Below are positions 24,191 through 35,721 of a stretch of 64,000 nucleotides of DNA, piece by piece; within the stretch, counting starts at the first letter, position 1; every line of letters begins with the position of its first letter. Where the stretch lies: NCBI RefSeq assembly GCF_022605165.1, contig NC_063069.1, positions 2,108,001 through 2,172,000 of the forward strand, written 5' to 3'. The notes under the pieces are model-generated. The model worked only from the letters and a program-made list of their open reading frames with translations. It ran no database searches and was not told where the DNA came from. Source of the stretch: Purpureocillium takamizusanense. Taxonomy: Eukaryota > Ascomycota > Sordariomycetes > Hypocreales > Ophiocordycipitaceae. The translations under genes and the position numbers were made by a program.

Positions 24191-25377
24191 TCACGTATAG
24201 GTGTAGACGTGGATCTTGTTGGTTTTTAGCTCTTCTCTGACCAAGGCCAAGAGCACCTGGACCTCTTCGTTGGTCCAGTTGCCCATGCGAGTGAACATGG
24301 CCAAGGTGTAGGCCTCGAGAGCCATGTTCAAGAACTGATATCGAAACCACCTCCCGAGCTCCTTCAGCGCGGGGTCCTTCGGCCAAGAGCCTAGGGGGAC
24401 GATTTTCTGTGTAAACTTTACGTGCTGGAACCCGGCGCCCCCCAGCATGCCCGGAAGCTTGGGTGCGATGTCGAAACCGAGAGGCTCGCTGAGGCGCCGG
24501 AACTCGGTGAGCCACTTGTGTGTTGCCGTGTCCTCCGTTAGCGTGCCGTCGTCACACCAAAAGTTTGGTCTGCCCTCAGAAATCTCGACCCAGCCACCGG
24601 GCTTGATGTGAGCGAAGCACTGCCTCAACAGAGCGGGCCAGTCCTTGATGGCACCCGCGAGCGTTCTCGCATGGATAAAGTCAAAATAGTCCTTCTCGAA
24701 GGTCCATTCCAAAGTAGCGTCGTCGATTTCGAACTTGACATTTGGTGGTACCCTGCCCCCCAAGGTCAGCTGTGTAAGCGGTATGTAGAAACATTTGGGG
24801 AATACTGACCATTCGGATTGTATCGGGCTCAGATCGGTTCCAATGACTTCGGCGGACGGATATAGGTCGCCCATTGTGATGGCCTAGATGCAACATGTCA
24901 GTTCCCGGTTTTAAGACGTTGCTGCTCGCAATCGCTTACCCACATGCCAGTCCCCGTCCCCAGGTCCAATATCGAATGGGGATCCTGCAGTTGAGTAACA
25001 CACGGGGACCCGTCGAGCGTGAGTAAGAACACATGATGAGTCAAGTCGAGGCGCTCTTGTTCTAGCTCGTCGTTTGGGAGCAGGTACTGACCGGCACGGT
25101 AGGAATGGTACGTGCGGCCATTTTCGTAGACATATTCAAATATTGAGGACCGGAGGCTCTCGGTCTGCGATGCATCATCAGAGTAGTCGGAGAAAGCATC
25201 ATCGTTGGCGTCTTCAGGCTGTGGGTATACAAGTCAGTTTGTGTTTGCCGATGGAGTTGCAGGCAGCGAAGGGAGACTGCTCACCTCGGCTTCTAGGGGC
25301 ATATATTGTCCGTCTGGCTCGTGCGACGCCCGCGATGGGTCGTGGTCCGTGTGGATTGACTTGCGCTGTTCCGCCAT
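24191..25377 (-). CDS. LaeA-like SAM-dependent methyltransferase
   Basis: Four exons on the minus strand (25377-25285, 25218-24940, 24883-24810, 24752-24191) give 335 aa. An acidic N-terminal tail (residues 1-60) is followed by ENGRTYHSYRAGQYLLPNDE, the signature of fungal LaeA-like/TAM methyltransferases. Motif I is ILDLGTGTGMW (about 114-124), then DLSPIQSEW and VPPNVKFEIDDA, then the GGW motif in FAHIKPGGWVEISEG. The third intron (24753-24809, 57 nt) is a multiple of three without a stop; removing it joins W to VPPNVKF as the family requires. Relatives methylate varied substrates, some being secondary-metabolism regulators and others cluster tailoring enzymes. It is head-to-head with the P450 gene, about 1 kb apart, which favours a tailoring role or a local regulator. 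The start was chosen at MAEQRKS; an upstream in-frame Met is possible but its extension is low complexity. Confidence 0.9.
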
Positions 25378-26382
25378 GGCCTGGACGGGGCTTGTTGGGG
25401 GGGCGTTGTGGGAATGGTCCGAGCCGGGCGGGACGGGACGGCTTCTTGCCGGGCCGAAGTGGCGCCCAGCCTGTGCTGGATCAACGCCAGCGACTTGCAA
25501 GACACTGCAAGGCGTCTGCCGCGTTGTGCCTTCGTAGCCAGCACCGAATCCAGCACTGGAGACCTGGTGCAGCGTATTTGCTTTTTTTTTGCCGTTTGTC
25601 GATGGGGGAGCGACCGCGGGGGAGGAGACGGAATTGAAAAGGGGGGATCATGTCGAAGGGGTCCAAGTGACTTTCTTGCGACGTGAGAGCGTCAGTACAT
25701 GCATGTATTCCAACTGTCAAGCCAAGCCGGGTCGGGTCGTCCGGTAGGAAAGCTCAAGGCGGGAAAGCGCGTCCACGTCCGCGGGCTGCCCCTGCCTTGA
25801 CGGTGCAGTGTGGCCAACCCTGATCCATGGATGGGCTGTCAGGGCTCTTTAGTGGCAGGTGCAGTTCAGCATCAATTGGGGCTAGGCGGGCCGCCATTCA
25901 GTTCAGGGACTGGACTGTACCGGACCCTGCAGCGTCGCATGGCTCCGTCGGACCACAGCTCTCTGCGATTGGTGCCATTCTGGCCAGGTCCAAGAGGCGA
26001 ACCTAAAAGACGTTGATGCCAATTCACACATGACTTCATCCTGCTGCAGGCTCGGCGCAGTCGACCGCTCCGCCAACCTATGGTTTCCGCCAACCTCCAC
26101 AGCTTTCCGGCCCCTGCTGGTCCTCTCCCTTTAGCCTGCCGAGATGGCCTACACCTACCTACCTTATCCAATGGCAAGCACCCAGAGGTCATACCACCGG
26201 CCCCTGGCGGCCGTCGCCGCGACGGGATGCGACGCTGCTACTGCCCGCCCGTTGCGGCCATCCATGCATACATGCACGGCTTCGTTCCAGAGCCACGGCC
26301 TCGGGTCGGCCTGTTTGTCGCTCGTGTCCCATCAATGATGCGCGGAGCGTTTGTCGAGAATCACTGAGCTTACTGCGCAACC
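25378..26382. promoter_or_regulatory. divergent promoter between methyltransferase and P450 genes
   Basis: This 1-kb interval separates two genes transcribed away from each other and probably drives both. An interrupted palindrome GGCGG-G-CCGCC at 25885-25895 contains inverted CGG half-sites, the kind of target used by fungal Zn2Cys6 regulators. CAATTGG lies about 10 bp before it and a CCTACCTACC motif occurs near 26155. No regulator gene is recognised next to it. The binding-site reading is inference. Confidence 0.4.
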
Positions 26383-28116
26383 ATGAGCTGGCAAACGCAG
26401 CTGCTCTCGCTCGCGGCGGCAGGGCTTGCCTATCTCGTCTTCACGGCCATTCAGCGACTCTACTTCAGCCCGCTGGCTGCGATCCCCGGTCCCAAATGGG
26501 CTGCGTTGTCGCTGTGGAACGAGTTCTACTACGACGTCGTCTGCCGAGGCACTTTTATGTGGAAAATCCAAGACATGCACAGAGCATATGGTGCGTGTGC
26601 GCCACGCCGATCTTGTGTAGTAGCAGTTAACTGACCGTGTCTCACTCTCAGGCCCCTGCGTCCGAATCAACCCCTACGAGGTTCACATCCTCGACCCCGA
26701 CTTTTACGACGAGCTCTACGTCAACACGAAGCGACTTGACAAGTACAGGTGGTGGACAAATCTCGCCGGCGCAGACGGGAGCTCCTTTTCCACAATCACC
26801 CACGACCAGCACAAGCTCCGGCGCGGCGCACTTAACCCCTTCTTCTCCGCCCGCTCCGTCACCAGGCTCGAGCCCTTGCTCAGATCCAAGATCGACAAGC
26901 TTTGCGCCCGCTTCGATGGCTTCGTCGAGTCGGGCGAGGTGTTGCGCCTCGATGCTGCCTTCATGGCCCTCACCATGGACATCATCTGCGACTACGCCTT
27001 TTCACACGACCGCAAGTACCTCGACGAGCCCGACTTCAAGCTGCTATGGAAGCAGACCATTATCGGCGCCTTCGAGGGCGGCGCCCTAGGCAGGCAATTC
27101 CCCTGGATGCTGCCCATAATGAAGCGTCTCCCCCTCTCAGTGGTCTCGGCAATGAACCCGTCGGTGGGGCACCTGTTCAGCTGGCAGGCCGTCGTCAAGG
27201 AGCAGGTCAAGCCTATAGTGGAACGCGTCGACGACATCACCTTGTCGGGAGACAAAGATGCCTCAGCCAAGACAATCTTTCACACGCTTCGTGATAGCGA
27301 CCTTCCTCTGGAGGAGAAGACCTCGCAGCGGCTGTGTGACGAAGGCGAGATCGTAACAGGGGCCGGCTCCGAGACGACCGCTCAAACTATCACACGCATC
27401 ATGTTTTATCTCAAACATGTGCCGCAGACGCGGGAGAGGCTGCGAGCTGAGCTCGATAGTGCGATGTTGAAAACAACTGCGACTCCCTCGTGGACTGAGT
27501 TGCAGCAACTTCCGTATCTGGTACGTTTCTACCTCCAGTAGTTACCAAAAGGCGCTGACCATTGCAGAGCGCTGTTGTTAAGGAAGGTCTACGCCTATCG
27601 TACGGGACCACGACCCGGCTCCCTCGCATCGCACACGAGGACATTCGGTACAAAGAATACGTCATTCCAGCAGGAGTGAGTGCCAATGAACTGACCTGCC
27701 AACAAGTGTCTAATAGCTCCACAGACCCCCATCTCAGAGACGCCGTATTTTGTCCTCATGCACCCAACCATCTTCCCAGACCCCACGACCTTCAAACCAG
27801 AGAGGTGGCTAGAGCCGTCCGCAAAGGACGTGAAGCTGGACAGATATCTCGTTTGCTTCGGCAAAGGCAGTCGCCAGTGCTTGGGCTTGAAGTGCGTATC
27901 GCCACCCATTATAACCAAATTAACGGTCACGCTAATCAGGACAGTCTTGCCTATGCCGAAATATACCTCACGATCGCGGCTGTCGTCCGCCGATTTGACT
28001 GGGACATGTACGAGACCACCCTGGATGACATTGTCTGCAAGCACGACTTTTTTGTAGCGGTTGCCAGCCTGGACAGCAAGGGCGTTCGTGCTATACTGTC
28101 CTCGAGAAGGCCCTAG
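26383..28116 (+). CDS. cytochrome P450 monooxygenase
   Basis: Five exons (26383-26590, 26652-27520, 27568-27675, 27725-27891, 27945-28116) give 507 aa, normal for a fungal microsomal P450. Residues ~5-25 form an N-terminal membrane anchor, followed by the Pro-rich hinge IPGPKWAAL. The I-helix has GAGSETTA (~306-313), the ExxR motif is EGLR (Glu365/Arg368), FKPERW follows, and the haem loop is FGKGSRQCLG with Cys447. All four introns are 47-61 nt and restore family-typical joins, e.g. CLGLNLAYAEIYL across the last one. The N-terminal half (WNEFYYDV, GPCVRINPYEVHI) resembles the large group of fungal P450s annotated as trichodiene-oxygenase-like. That is a sequence-class label only; nothing in the window suggests trichothecene synthesis. 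It should act on a small-molecule substrate at the ER with a P450 reductase. Confidence 0.95.
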
Positions 28117-28517
28117 ATAGACAAACTCCGGGTCGAAGCACATTGGCTGTGGCTGGGCTGGCAACATCCAGGCAACCAATGCGTGACGACCACGACGGTG
28201 ACGCAGCGTTCAATGAGATTTATTATGACTGACATGGCACCCAGAACGGGCTTTTTTATTGTCTTCGAAATGAATGCCGGTCCGTTGCTCAATAGCCAAC
28301 CATGCTCGTCCTGCTGGCAGTGAGCTTATAAATCACGGGCTGTTGCCGGGTAATAGATCTCACCGACACGGCGAAACAGCTCCCGAACTTGGTGTCTTGC
28401 AACCTCACAAAATCGTCAAGTATAAAGAACTTGAAAGTATCTGGAGGTACCATGCGCGGCGTCCCCATATTCCCACCACAACCCTTCTGCCTTTGACACC
28501 GCTGTGAACTATACGCA
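28117..28517 (+). promoter_or_regulatory. intergenic region before the reductase gene
   Basis: About 400 bp between the P450 stop and the next ATG on the same strand, presumably 3' UTR plus promoter. GCTTTTTTATTG occurs at about 28250 and GAGCTTATAAATC, a TATA-like sequence, at about 28322. Nothing else is recognised. Confidence 0.4.
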
Positions 28518-29405
28518 ATGGCAGCAAACACGTCTCTTGCAGGCCACGATGTCTCGGTGATTGGACTTGGTAACATGGGAGCCGCCATTGCGAATTGTCT
28601 GATGCGAGCCGGAGCCAAAGTGACCGTATGGAATCGAACATCATCCAAGACTGAGGAGGTCGTTGGGCAGGGCGCCATCCCCGCATCGTCGACCTCCGCC
28701 TGCATCGCAGCCAGTCCCATCACCATCATCTGCCTGTTATCCAACGCTGTGGCACAGCGAGTCTTGTCAGACGTAGCAGATCTCTCCACGAGAACAATCG
28801 TCAACCTAACCAACGGGTCTCCCGGACAGGTCAGGCAAGTGGCCGCGCTCCTACAAGGCCACAAAGGCGCGCGATATCTTCACGGAGCAATCATGGTGCC
28901 ACCCATGCTACTCGGACAACCAACCTCCATGACTCTCGTCTCCGGCTCGTCAGATGCGTTCCACGCCTGCACGCCCGTTCTCTCCGCACTGGGCGCGCCG
29001 CGTCACGTCGGCGAGGACATCGCACGGGCGCCCCTCCTCGACAACGCGCTCCTCAGCCTCATGGGCGGTATGTTCGAGGGCTGGGTGCAGGCGCTGGCGA
29101 TTGCGCAGCGCGGCGGCGTGGACGGGGTCGACTTCGCGATGGGGCTGGCCGGCCCGTTTGTCAAGGCCGCGGCCGACTGGCTGCCGCGGATTGCCGAACA
29201 TGTGCGCGATGAAAAGTACAAGGGCGGCTCGCCGCTGACGATGCAGCTGGAGGCGCTGGACAATATCGCGGCGACGGGGGAGGAGCTGGGCGTGCGTGTG
29301 CTGCTCGGGTCGCTGAGGGATGTCATGGAGCGGGCGGTGAGGCAGGGGAAAGGGGAGGAGAGCATTGCTGGGTTGGTGCCGCTGCTCACAAGGGAGAAGG
29401 AGTAA
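28518..29405 (+). CDS. NAD(P)-dependent imine-reductase-like / beta-hydroxyacid-dehydrogenase-fold oxidoreductase
   Basis: Single exon, 295 aa. The N-terminal Rossmann motif is VSVIGLGNMGAAIANCL (GxGxxG at about 16-21), and VTVWNRT follows as in NADPH-using members. NLTNGSPGQVRQ and GAIMVPPMLLGQP match the imine reductase (IRED) pattern rather than classical hydroxyisobutyrate dehydrogenase. The C-terminal helical half begins with PLLDNALLSLMGG; its Asp sits where IREDs place a proton-donor Asp or Tyr. The usual catalytic Lys of the dehydrogenases is not evident. The expected reaction is NADPH-dependent C=N reduction, in the cytosol as there is no targeting signal. It lies 400 bp downstream of the P450 on the same strand, supporting joint function. 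Other 6PGDH-fold dehydrogenases remain possible. Confidence 0.87.
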   Translation: MAANTSLAGHDVSVIGLGNMGAAIANCLMRAGAKVTVWNRTSSKTEEVVGQGAIPASSTSACIAASPITIICLLSNAVAQRVLSDVADLSTRTIVNLTNGSPGQVRQVAALLQGHKGARYLHGAIMVPPMLLGQPTSMTLVSGSSDAFHACTPVLSALGAPRHVGEDIARAPLLDNALLSLMGGMFEGWVQALAIAQRGGVDGVDFAMGLAGPFVKAAADWLPRIAEHVRDEKYKGGSPLTMQLEALDNIAATGEELGVRVLLGSLRDVMERAVRQGKGEESIAGLVPLLTREKE

Positions 29406-30538
29406 CAGCCACATGGTGGTTCTTGCCAAAGAGTAATGTATGTGTCTCTGTCTACATAGGCGGATGCTCATGTTCATCCCCTTCGCCAGTATATTACCTC
29501 TACAGCCCTTCTACATGTAGGTTGGGGCGAAACGAGGCATCTTCCCGACTAGCCACAAGACAGACGATGGAAACAGCACGCTTCAAAAGTACCTTGCACA
29601 GTTCGATATCACAGAAACCACGAGCATCGCAGAGCCGCGGAGTATTGCTACCCAGCGCTATATAGCACCGTCACTGGAAGCCTCGGCGGCTCACCCTACA
29701 AACGGGGAGAGGCGACCGTTGTGTAAGTACATGATTAAACGCCCTCGCCGCTAGAAATCAGGTTGTGTACGGTGCCTTTGCGCTGGTGCACATTATGAGC
29801 ACCGTAGCACAGTTCCAGAAGCAAGTTTACCAGAAGTAGACTTGTTGCAAACAGTGAAGCATGAGAATAGTCCCGCATAGCCTAATTTCAGGATGTTTGC
29901 GGCCGTTCATCTGTTCGTCTGGTCCGTATAGGATTTCATCGTTTGTTCTGAGCACCCGCGTCGTTGACACAATGTCGGGCATGGACACGATTGAAGCGTA
30001 GAATGCCTAGTGGACTGGAATATTCCCTTTGCTGGTTGTGTCCGGCGCCTACGAAGACACTCGCCCACAATAGCGGCGATGCATCCCACAATTGCTCTTC
30101 CCTTGCGAGGCCAGACACAACGCGCGATGCAATGACCACAATTGGTCTGCTTGCGAGACCGCACGCCGTTGTGCACGCCGCAGCGGCCGCGCGTTGTCGA
30201 TTGTGAACAGAGCACAGCGCAGCAGCTCAGTCTGTGATTCACAGGCATCGCCCCGGGTAACCGCGATGTATGCTTCTCTCGTACGCGCGACAGCTGTTCA
30301 GCGCAGCTGCCTGGCACTCACAACAGACAGACCTTTGTATCTATCTATCCATGAGCTTTCATCAAGTCCTTGCAGTTGTCAACCTTTCAACTCTCACTCA
30401 CCCTAGCGTTCTCACAACCGGTAGGGCGGCCACACGATCGCCTGTGCTGTCCTAAGACCCGCGCGACGTTCTCCTTCTGCTTTCTCTTCCGTCCTCGTTC
30501 ATGGTCCGTTGTTGAGTGCTTAAACTGCCTCTTGGGCG
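29406..30538. other. gene-free stretch
   Basis: No supportable gene. It should contain the 3' end of the reductase transcript and the promoter/leader of the next plus-strand ORF. The last ~250 bp before 30539 are pyrimidine-rich on the plus strand. Confidence 0.5.
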
Positions 30539-31603
30539 ATGGAACCTTTGCCAGTTCCCACGTCGCACGGAGGCGAGCTGCACAATGCGCTGCACGAAGC
30601 CGACGGCCTCCAGCAAGACGTCGCCGTCGAAGCGCTCGCCGCCTGTGTCATCACACCACGCTACACAATCGCACACGTCCGCCTCGAACGCGAACAGCCG
30701 AGACATCGTCGAATTCCCGCGCGTTTCCGCTGCTACGTGCCCTCGCCACTGGTCCAGTGCTGGAGCCAGGACAGCGTGCCCACGCCGCCCCCATCGGAAC
30801 ACAACTCGAGCTGTTCAAGCCCCAGCCGCCACGACGACAACGACGACGAGACATCGATCGCTGCAAGACACAATAGTCCTTCTGGCCATGGACTTGAGAG
30901 CCCCCATGTCTTTCAATACTCTCAGCTGGTTGTCGAAGAAGACAGCTCCGATGAGACGGGAGGCTGGCCGCTCGGCGAGGAGGGCGTTAACGGAGCGATG
31001 AGCGAAGGGGAGATGATGATGCCTCAAGGAGGTGCGGGCGAGCTGACGATGAGGCCTGATGCGGACTACGCGACCATTTTCCACGAGTTGTCTCTCGCAG
31101 AATTGAAGCACAAGCAGCGTCGGCAGCTGCACGACCACCACCAGTTTCACCACCATCATCACATTCAGCAACCCGTGCCACAGCACACGCAACGACGTCC
31201 CACGATCCTCCAGCCACCCATCGGAAGCGGCCGCCCCGGTAAGACAAAGTCGCAAGGTGAAGAAACTCACCATTTCCAGAATCAAGGTAATTTGTTCTCA
31301 CGTATGGCTGCAGAGGTCGTCGCCGCGGACATCGCACGGCCCCTGGGCCCGGTGCCCTGTCTTCGGACCCCCACCAACGGATGGCCGGAGTATCCCCCGA
31401 GCGAGCCTTTGCAGCAGCTGGACCAGTGCGGCCCTCGCATCGAGCAAGAACAAGTCTATGGACTTCCACCATGGCATGGGGCCTTGAACGAAAGGATCAT
31501 TGACGCGGAACTTATCGGGTTTGGTGCTGGACTTGGACTACGTGTCGCCCCGTATGCGGAAGGGTCTGCCATGCAACGCACGAACGAAGAAGGAGAAAAC
31601 TAA
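30539..31603 (+). CDS. hypothetical low-complexity protein
   Basis: An uninterrupted 354-codon frame with an ATG start. No domain is recognised. It is rich in Pro, Ser, Gln and His, with acidic patches (EEDSSDETGG), a HHHHH run near the middle, and a more structured-looking segment, DADYATIFHELSLAELKHKQ. No signal peptide or membrane segment is visible. Nearby sequences such as GGTAAGAC at about 31237 and AAGGTAATT at about 31285 could be splice donors, so the true model may have introns. Its length is above that of most overlapping chance frames, but opposite-strand frames of over 100 codons exist in the same place. Treat as a plausible gene of unknown function. Confidence 0.45.
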   Translation: MEPLPVPTSHGGELHNALHEADGLQQDVAVEALAACVITPRYTIAHVRLEREQPRHRRIPARFRCYVPSPLVQCWSQDSVPTPPPSEHNSSCSSPSRHDDNDDETSIAARHNSPSGHGLESPHVFQYSQLVVEEDSSDETGGWPLGEEGVNGAMSEGEMMMPQGGAGELTMRPDADYATIFHELSLAELKHKQRRQLHDHHQFHHHHHIQQPVPQHTQRRPTILQPPIGSGRPGKTKSQGEETHHFQNQGNLFSRMAAEVVAADIARPLGPVPCLRTPTNGWPEYPPSEPLQQLDQCGPRIEQEQVYGLPPWHGALNERIIDAELIGFGAGLGLRVAPYAEGSAMQRTNEEGEN

Positions 31604-33858
31604 AGGCTCGCGACTATTTGAGCGACCTTGCCTGAAAAACGGGCGCTCGCAAGTAGATTCAGGAAATGTTGCATAGACAACGTTTTTCAACAGCAGAAAG
31701 TCCCGGTTTGGGTGGTTATAGCGAGACGCATAGAACTGGACATGACGGGCCACGGGTTTGACAGACGTTGCCCAGCCCAGTAGAACTTGCGCTTCAGCCC
31801 AATTCAATCAGTGCCCTAAACATAGCATAAGAAATCTGTTCCATTGCTCGTAACGTGAGTCGGGAACCCTCATTTCGCCATGAACGACAGCTGACCCCCT
31901 TTTTTTCCGCCGCCATATAACATATTCCTACTCGCCGCGTTACGGCCCCTACCACCCTCACGGTCCCTGGAGCACGGGACCGCGTGGGGCTCGCCAGGCC
32001 TGCTCTGAACGGCGGCGGAGTGTGTTTTACGTCACGATGTGGGCAGCTGTGGAGAGAGGAAAGCCATGTGATCAGAATCGAACGAGGTCCGTTGAGACTT
32101 TTTCCGGAACTGAAAGCCCTAAGATTGGGATGGAGGCCTACGAATTATACGCGGCATTGGCGTAAAGACCATGAAGCGGCTGGCGGAACCAAAGTCTCAT
32201 CAACTCTACCTCGCCTACTTGGAGCCTCAATAGTGATAGACGTGGAGGTCGCCGCTGACGGCCAAAGGAGAAACCTTATCCGCGTTTGAGCAAGCTACAT
32301 TGGCCCAAAGTTTTCGGCCAACTAACTAACTTGCTGCTTCAAACTTGGCCGACACTCCAGAGTCCACGCTGCCGCCGCATTAACATGGCCCCGCTCCCCC
32401 GCCCCCTTCTTGGACCCCAACAATCCCCCGCAGAGCACACGAGGTGGGGATCGCGGAGGAGCAGGCCTGGCCCGTCTTCATCATCGCTCCAGTGAGTGGG
32501 CATTGCCGATTTACGCGGACGAGATGTCCCTCCTTCGACCACCCCTTCAGCAAAGACTCTGGTGTAGCTGCGGTGCTTCAATTGCCCCCAATCGCTGCCT
32601 TGGGCATTGCCAGTCAGGGGGAAGGGAAAGTCCAACTTCCTGCTGGCCCCTTGTCCGCATCGGCTGTCGGTGGCGGGCCCTTAATGTTCGTTCTCGGTCA
32701 ACGCCCGGCCATGTGGCGCGTCGGCGCCTCGGACCGCGCGCTGCTCGCTGACCTCGACCTATTAGGGGGGCCTTGGCTCAACGGCGAAGGACATGGACGA
32801 CGACGAGGCAGCGCCGGATAGATGGGTAAGGTACTACCACGACGTCTGCGATATCTTGTCTTTTGTGTATATCGTCGCCGGATAATCTGACTGCGTTCTC
32901 TCTCCGCGCGTAGATAAATGCAAAATGTTCAAGGGTTGATAGTTCATGCCCTCTGTCGCCCCTGAGTTCCACATCTCCAGAGGCAGTCCCCTCCCCCCGC
33001 ATTCATAGAGGCATCGCAGCTTAATCGACAGTAAGAGCATTCACAATCTCAAAGTTGAGCACAAACAGTCGCATGGTTCTCCGGGAGCCGAGTTTAGATG
33101 CTGAGCTCTTGGTCGTCATCAAATCGCGAAAGGGCATACGATCCTTCGCCGCATCCTCCGCGCTCTAGCCCCAAGCTTACCGAGCTCCATCCCGGTTTCC
33201 CCCGTAGCAGCTACTACTACCATTGCAGAGTCTCCCACGATGGCGGGCCTTTCTCCCCTCCACCATCCTCTGGTGGAGATACAAGAGGGACATCCCTACG
33301 GATGCGACCTTATGTTGGGGCTAGCAGGGAGCTTCAAGAGCCGTCTTAGATGTCGGGAGGCGGTCCGTCGACCGTAGGTAGCTAGCGTCTTTGCGCCACG
33401 GGGACTATGTGTGCATGCGTGCCAATAGATGAGACGCGCCATGAACACGCGAGGGAAAGGTAAGACGCGAGCACCAGGTTCTAGAGGTGGCCGCGAGCGC
33501 ATGTATCACCTGTGCATTGGCTATTTGCGCCGGGCCGTGACGCACATACTGCCGGTGTAGTGCTTTGGCGTTACCAGATTCCGGGTAATATAGAAGATAA
33601 TTGCGCGGTGGCTGGTGGAAAGGAGGGGAAGGCGTACTGTGAGGCATTAGCAGATTCGCTACGTGTAGGTTCTGGGGAACCTTGACATGCTACAGACGAG
33701 GTTCGAGGGGCTATCGGCAACTTCAAGCACAAACGATCCTCAAAAGGCATGTCGAACGCTGGAGACATGACATGGTTTACAGTCGAGGTATTGGGTCATA
33801 TATCCTGAAGTATGGTTCTTATGTCAATTCGTTACAGGTCGCTCGCGACTAGGTCATT
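31604..33858. other. gene-free stretch
   Basis: No gene is supported. A plus-strand frame at 33098-33349 reads like a fragment of a Ser/Pro-rich protein but has no start context or continuation. The right end should contain the 3' UTR of the minus-strand transporter gene. Confidence 0.45.
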
Positions 33859-35721
33859 TTACACGTTAATCGTCTTCTCCACATGCTGCTGCGTGCCGCG
33901 CTCCTCCTCGGCAATGCGCTGCTTCTCGTTGTAGGCCATGTCCTTCTGCTCGGCGTCCCTGTTGCCGTACAGACCGATCTTGTACCATGGGAGGTCGAAG
34001 AGGCGGTCCATGCTCTCCAGGCTGCGCCCACTCGTCTCGGGCACGGACAGCCAGACCCAGATGCCGCCGATAATGGTGACTGTTGTCAGATCAGCTTTTG
34101 TCATTTACAAGTTGATAGCCGACATGGAGAAAATTACCGGCCGCAAAGCACCAAAAAGTGCCCTTGGGGGAAATTCCGCCGTCAGACACGGGGAGCAGCA
34201 TGTTGGGAACGGCACGCGAGTTGCCGTACTGATTGGCGAAGTGCAGCGTCATGGCCCAGGACGTAGCCAGGGCACGGATTCTGAGAGGGAACAGCTCGGC
34301 TGTGAGGAGATACTGCATGGAGTTCCAGCCAAGCGCCCAGCCAAAGCCAGAGATGTAAATCATGGCGATGGCGCCACGGCTTGCGCCCTTCTTGTCGGCA
34401 GGCAGCACGAAATTCTTAACGACGCCCATCTCCGGAACGGCCGTCAAGAAACCTGCCACGTATATCATGGCAATAGCTTGGAGCGTAATGCCTGTGAGAA
34501 GAGCGCGCTTTCGCCCAATAACGTCGACCAGGAACAGGGCGCACATGAGCGCCGCGATCAGCTTGATAATGCCAAAGACTGCGGTAACGAGCAGGCCTTC
34601 CTCGCTTCCGGTGATACCCAGAAGGGCAAACAGGTCTGGCGCGTACAGAGTGATGGAGCCGGCGCCGGACCACTGGGAGAGAAGCTGGACCATGGTGGCG
34701 AGGTACACGCGGTAGAGATTGCTCCTGTCGAGAAACATCTCCTTGATCTTGCCGAGCCAGCCGACACCCTTGGTGGCTTCAAGCTCGTGGTCTAGAGCGG
34801 CCTGAATGGCAGTGATTTCGCCAACGACGTATTCGCCGTCGACAGGGAGGTGGCGAAGCTTGCTCATGACCTGGGCAGCACGATCGGGCTTGCCCTGCTT
34901 GACGAGGAACCGTGGCGACTCATACTGGAAAAAGGTGAGGATAAAGATGATGCCGGCCATCATGACGTGGAGACTGCTGGGCACGAGCCAGCGGTTGTGG
35001 CTGTGGGGGTCCATATGCAGTGCGGCGCCGTAGTTGGTGAAGTAGGCGAGGACGATGCCGATGTAGACGGCACCGGTGAAGAAGCAGGTGCACAGGCCTC
35101 GAACCGATGCTGGGGCGACTTCGGCGATGTAGACGGGCCTTGAGAGCATTGTCAGATAAGTCCAAAAAGGATATTTGTGTCCTGGAGGCAACGTACCCGA
35201 CGACGGGCGTTTGGCCGACACCGAGGCCGGCGACGAAGCGGCCCGCGTAAATGGCTCCCAAATTTCCGTTGACACCTCCGATCATGAAGATGACGATGCC
35301 GACGACCCACAGCGCGCAAAGGACACGAGTAGCTTGGATACGGCCGATACGATCGCAAATCAAGAAAGCGCTGCGAGGACAGTAAGCATTAGGTGTCGTC
35401 GCGTAATCGTGGGGGGGCGTGTGGTGTTGGTAAGTAAACTTACATGAGCGCACCGGCGACGGAGCCAATCTGGACCATGGCCGAGACATTGGCCTTGATG
35501 TTGGCCTGCTCGATCTTGGAGTAGCTGGAGTAGTTAATCGTATCCTTGAAGTCAGGCGAGTTGAAGGCGCCGGAGATGAGGCCCTCGTCGATGCCGCGCG
35601 CCGCGCCGAGCAGGCCGAAGGAGACGACGGCGAACCACAGTCGCCAGTTGAAGACGCCCTTTGGCTCGCCCAGGTCCTTCAGGCGGAAGATGTTGACGGG
35701 CTTCTTGACGCCGCCTGCCAT
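33859..35721 (-). CDS. MFS transporter, sugar porter family (quinate-permease-like)
   Basis: Four minus-strand exons (35721-35444, 35370-35197, 35138-34138, 34079-33859) give 557 aa, the usual size for a 12-helix sugar porter. Diagnostic motifs are in order: DRIGRI after TM2, YAGRFVAGLGVGQTPVVGPVYIAEVAP at TM4-5, ESPRFLVKQG before the central loop, VDVIGRKRAL after TM8, PLRIRAL, and PETSGRSLESMDRLF after TM12. The N-terminus MAGGVKKPVNIFRLKD and the GIDEGLISGAF segment mark a fungal subgroup usually annotated as quinate or sugar permeases. The substrate cannot be told from sequence. The third intron acceptor was chosen so that FWCFAA joins VTIIGG; an acceptor 15 nt earlier would add five residues. 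It may be unrelated to the P450 cluster 4.5 kb away, or serve as its exporter. Confidence 0.92.

Noticed and set aside
24191..24883. Methyltransferase last exon taken as one uninterrupted exon
   Set aside because: It would insert 19 residues between conserved motifs; a good 57-nt intron removes them exactly.
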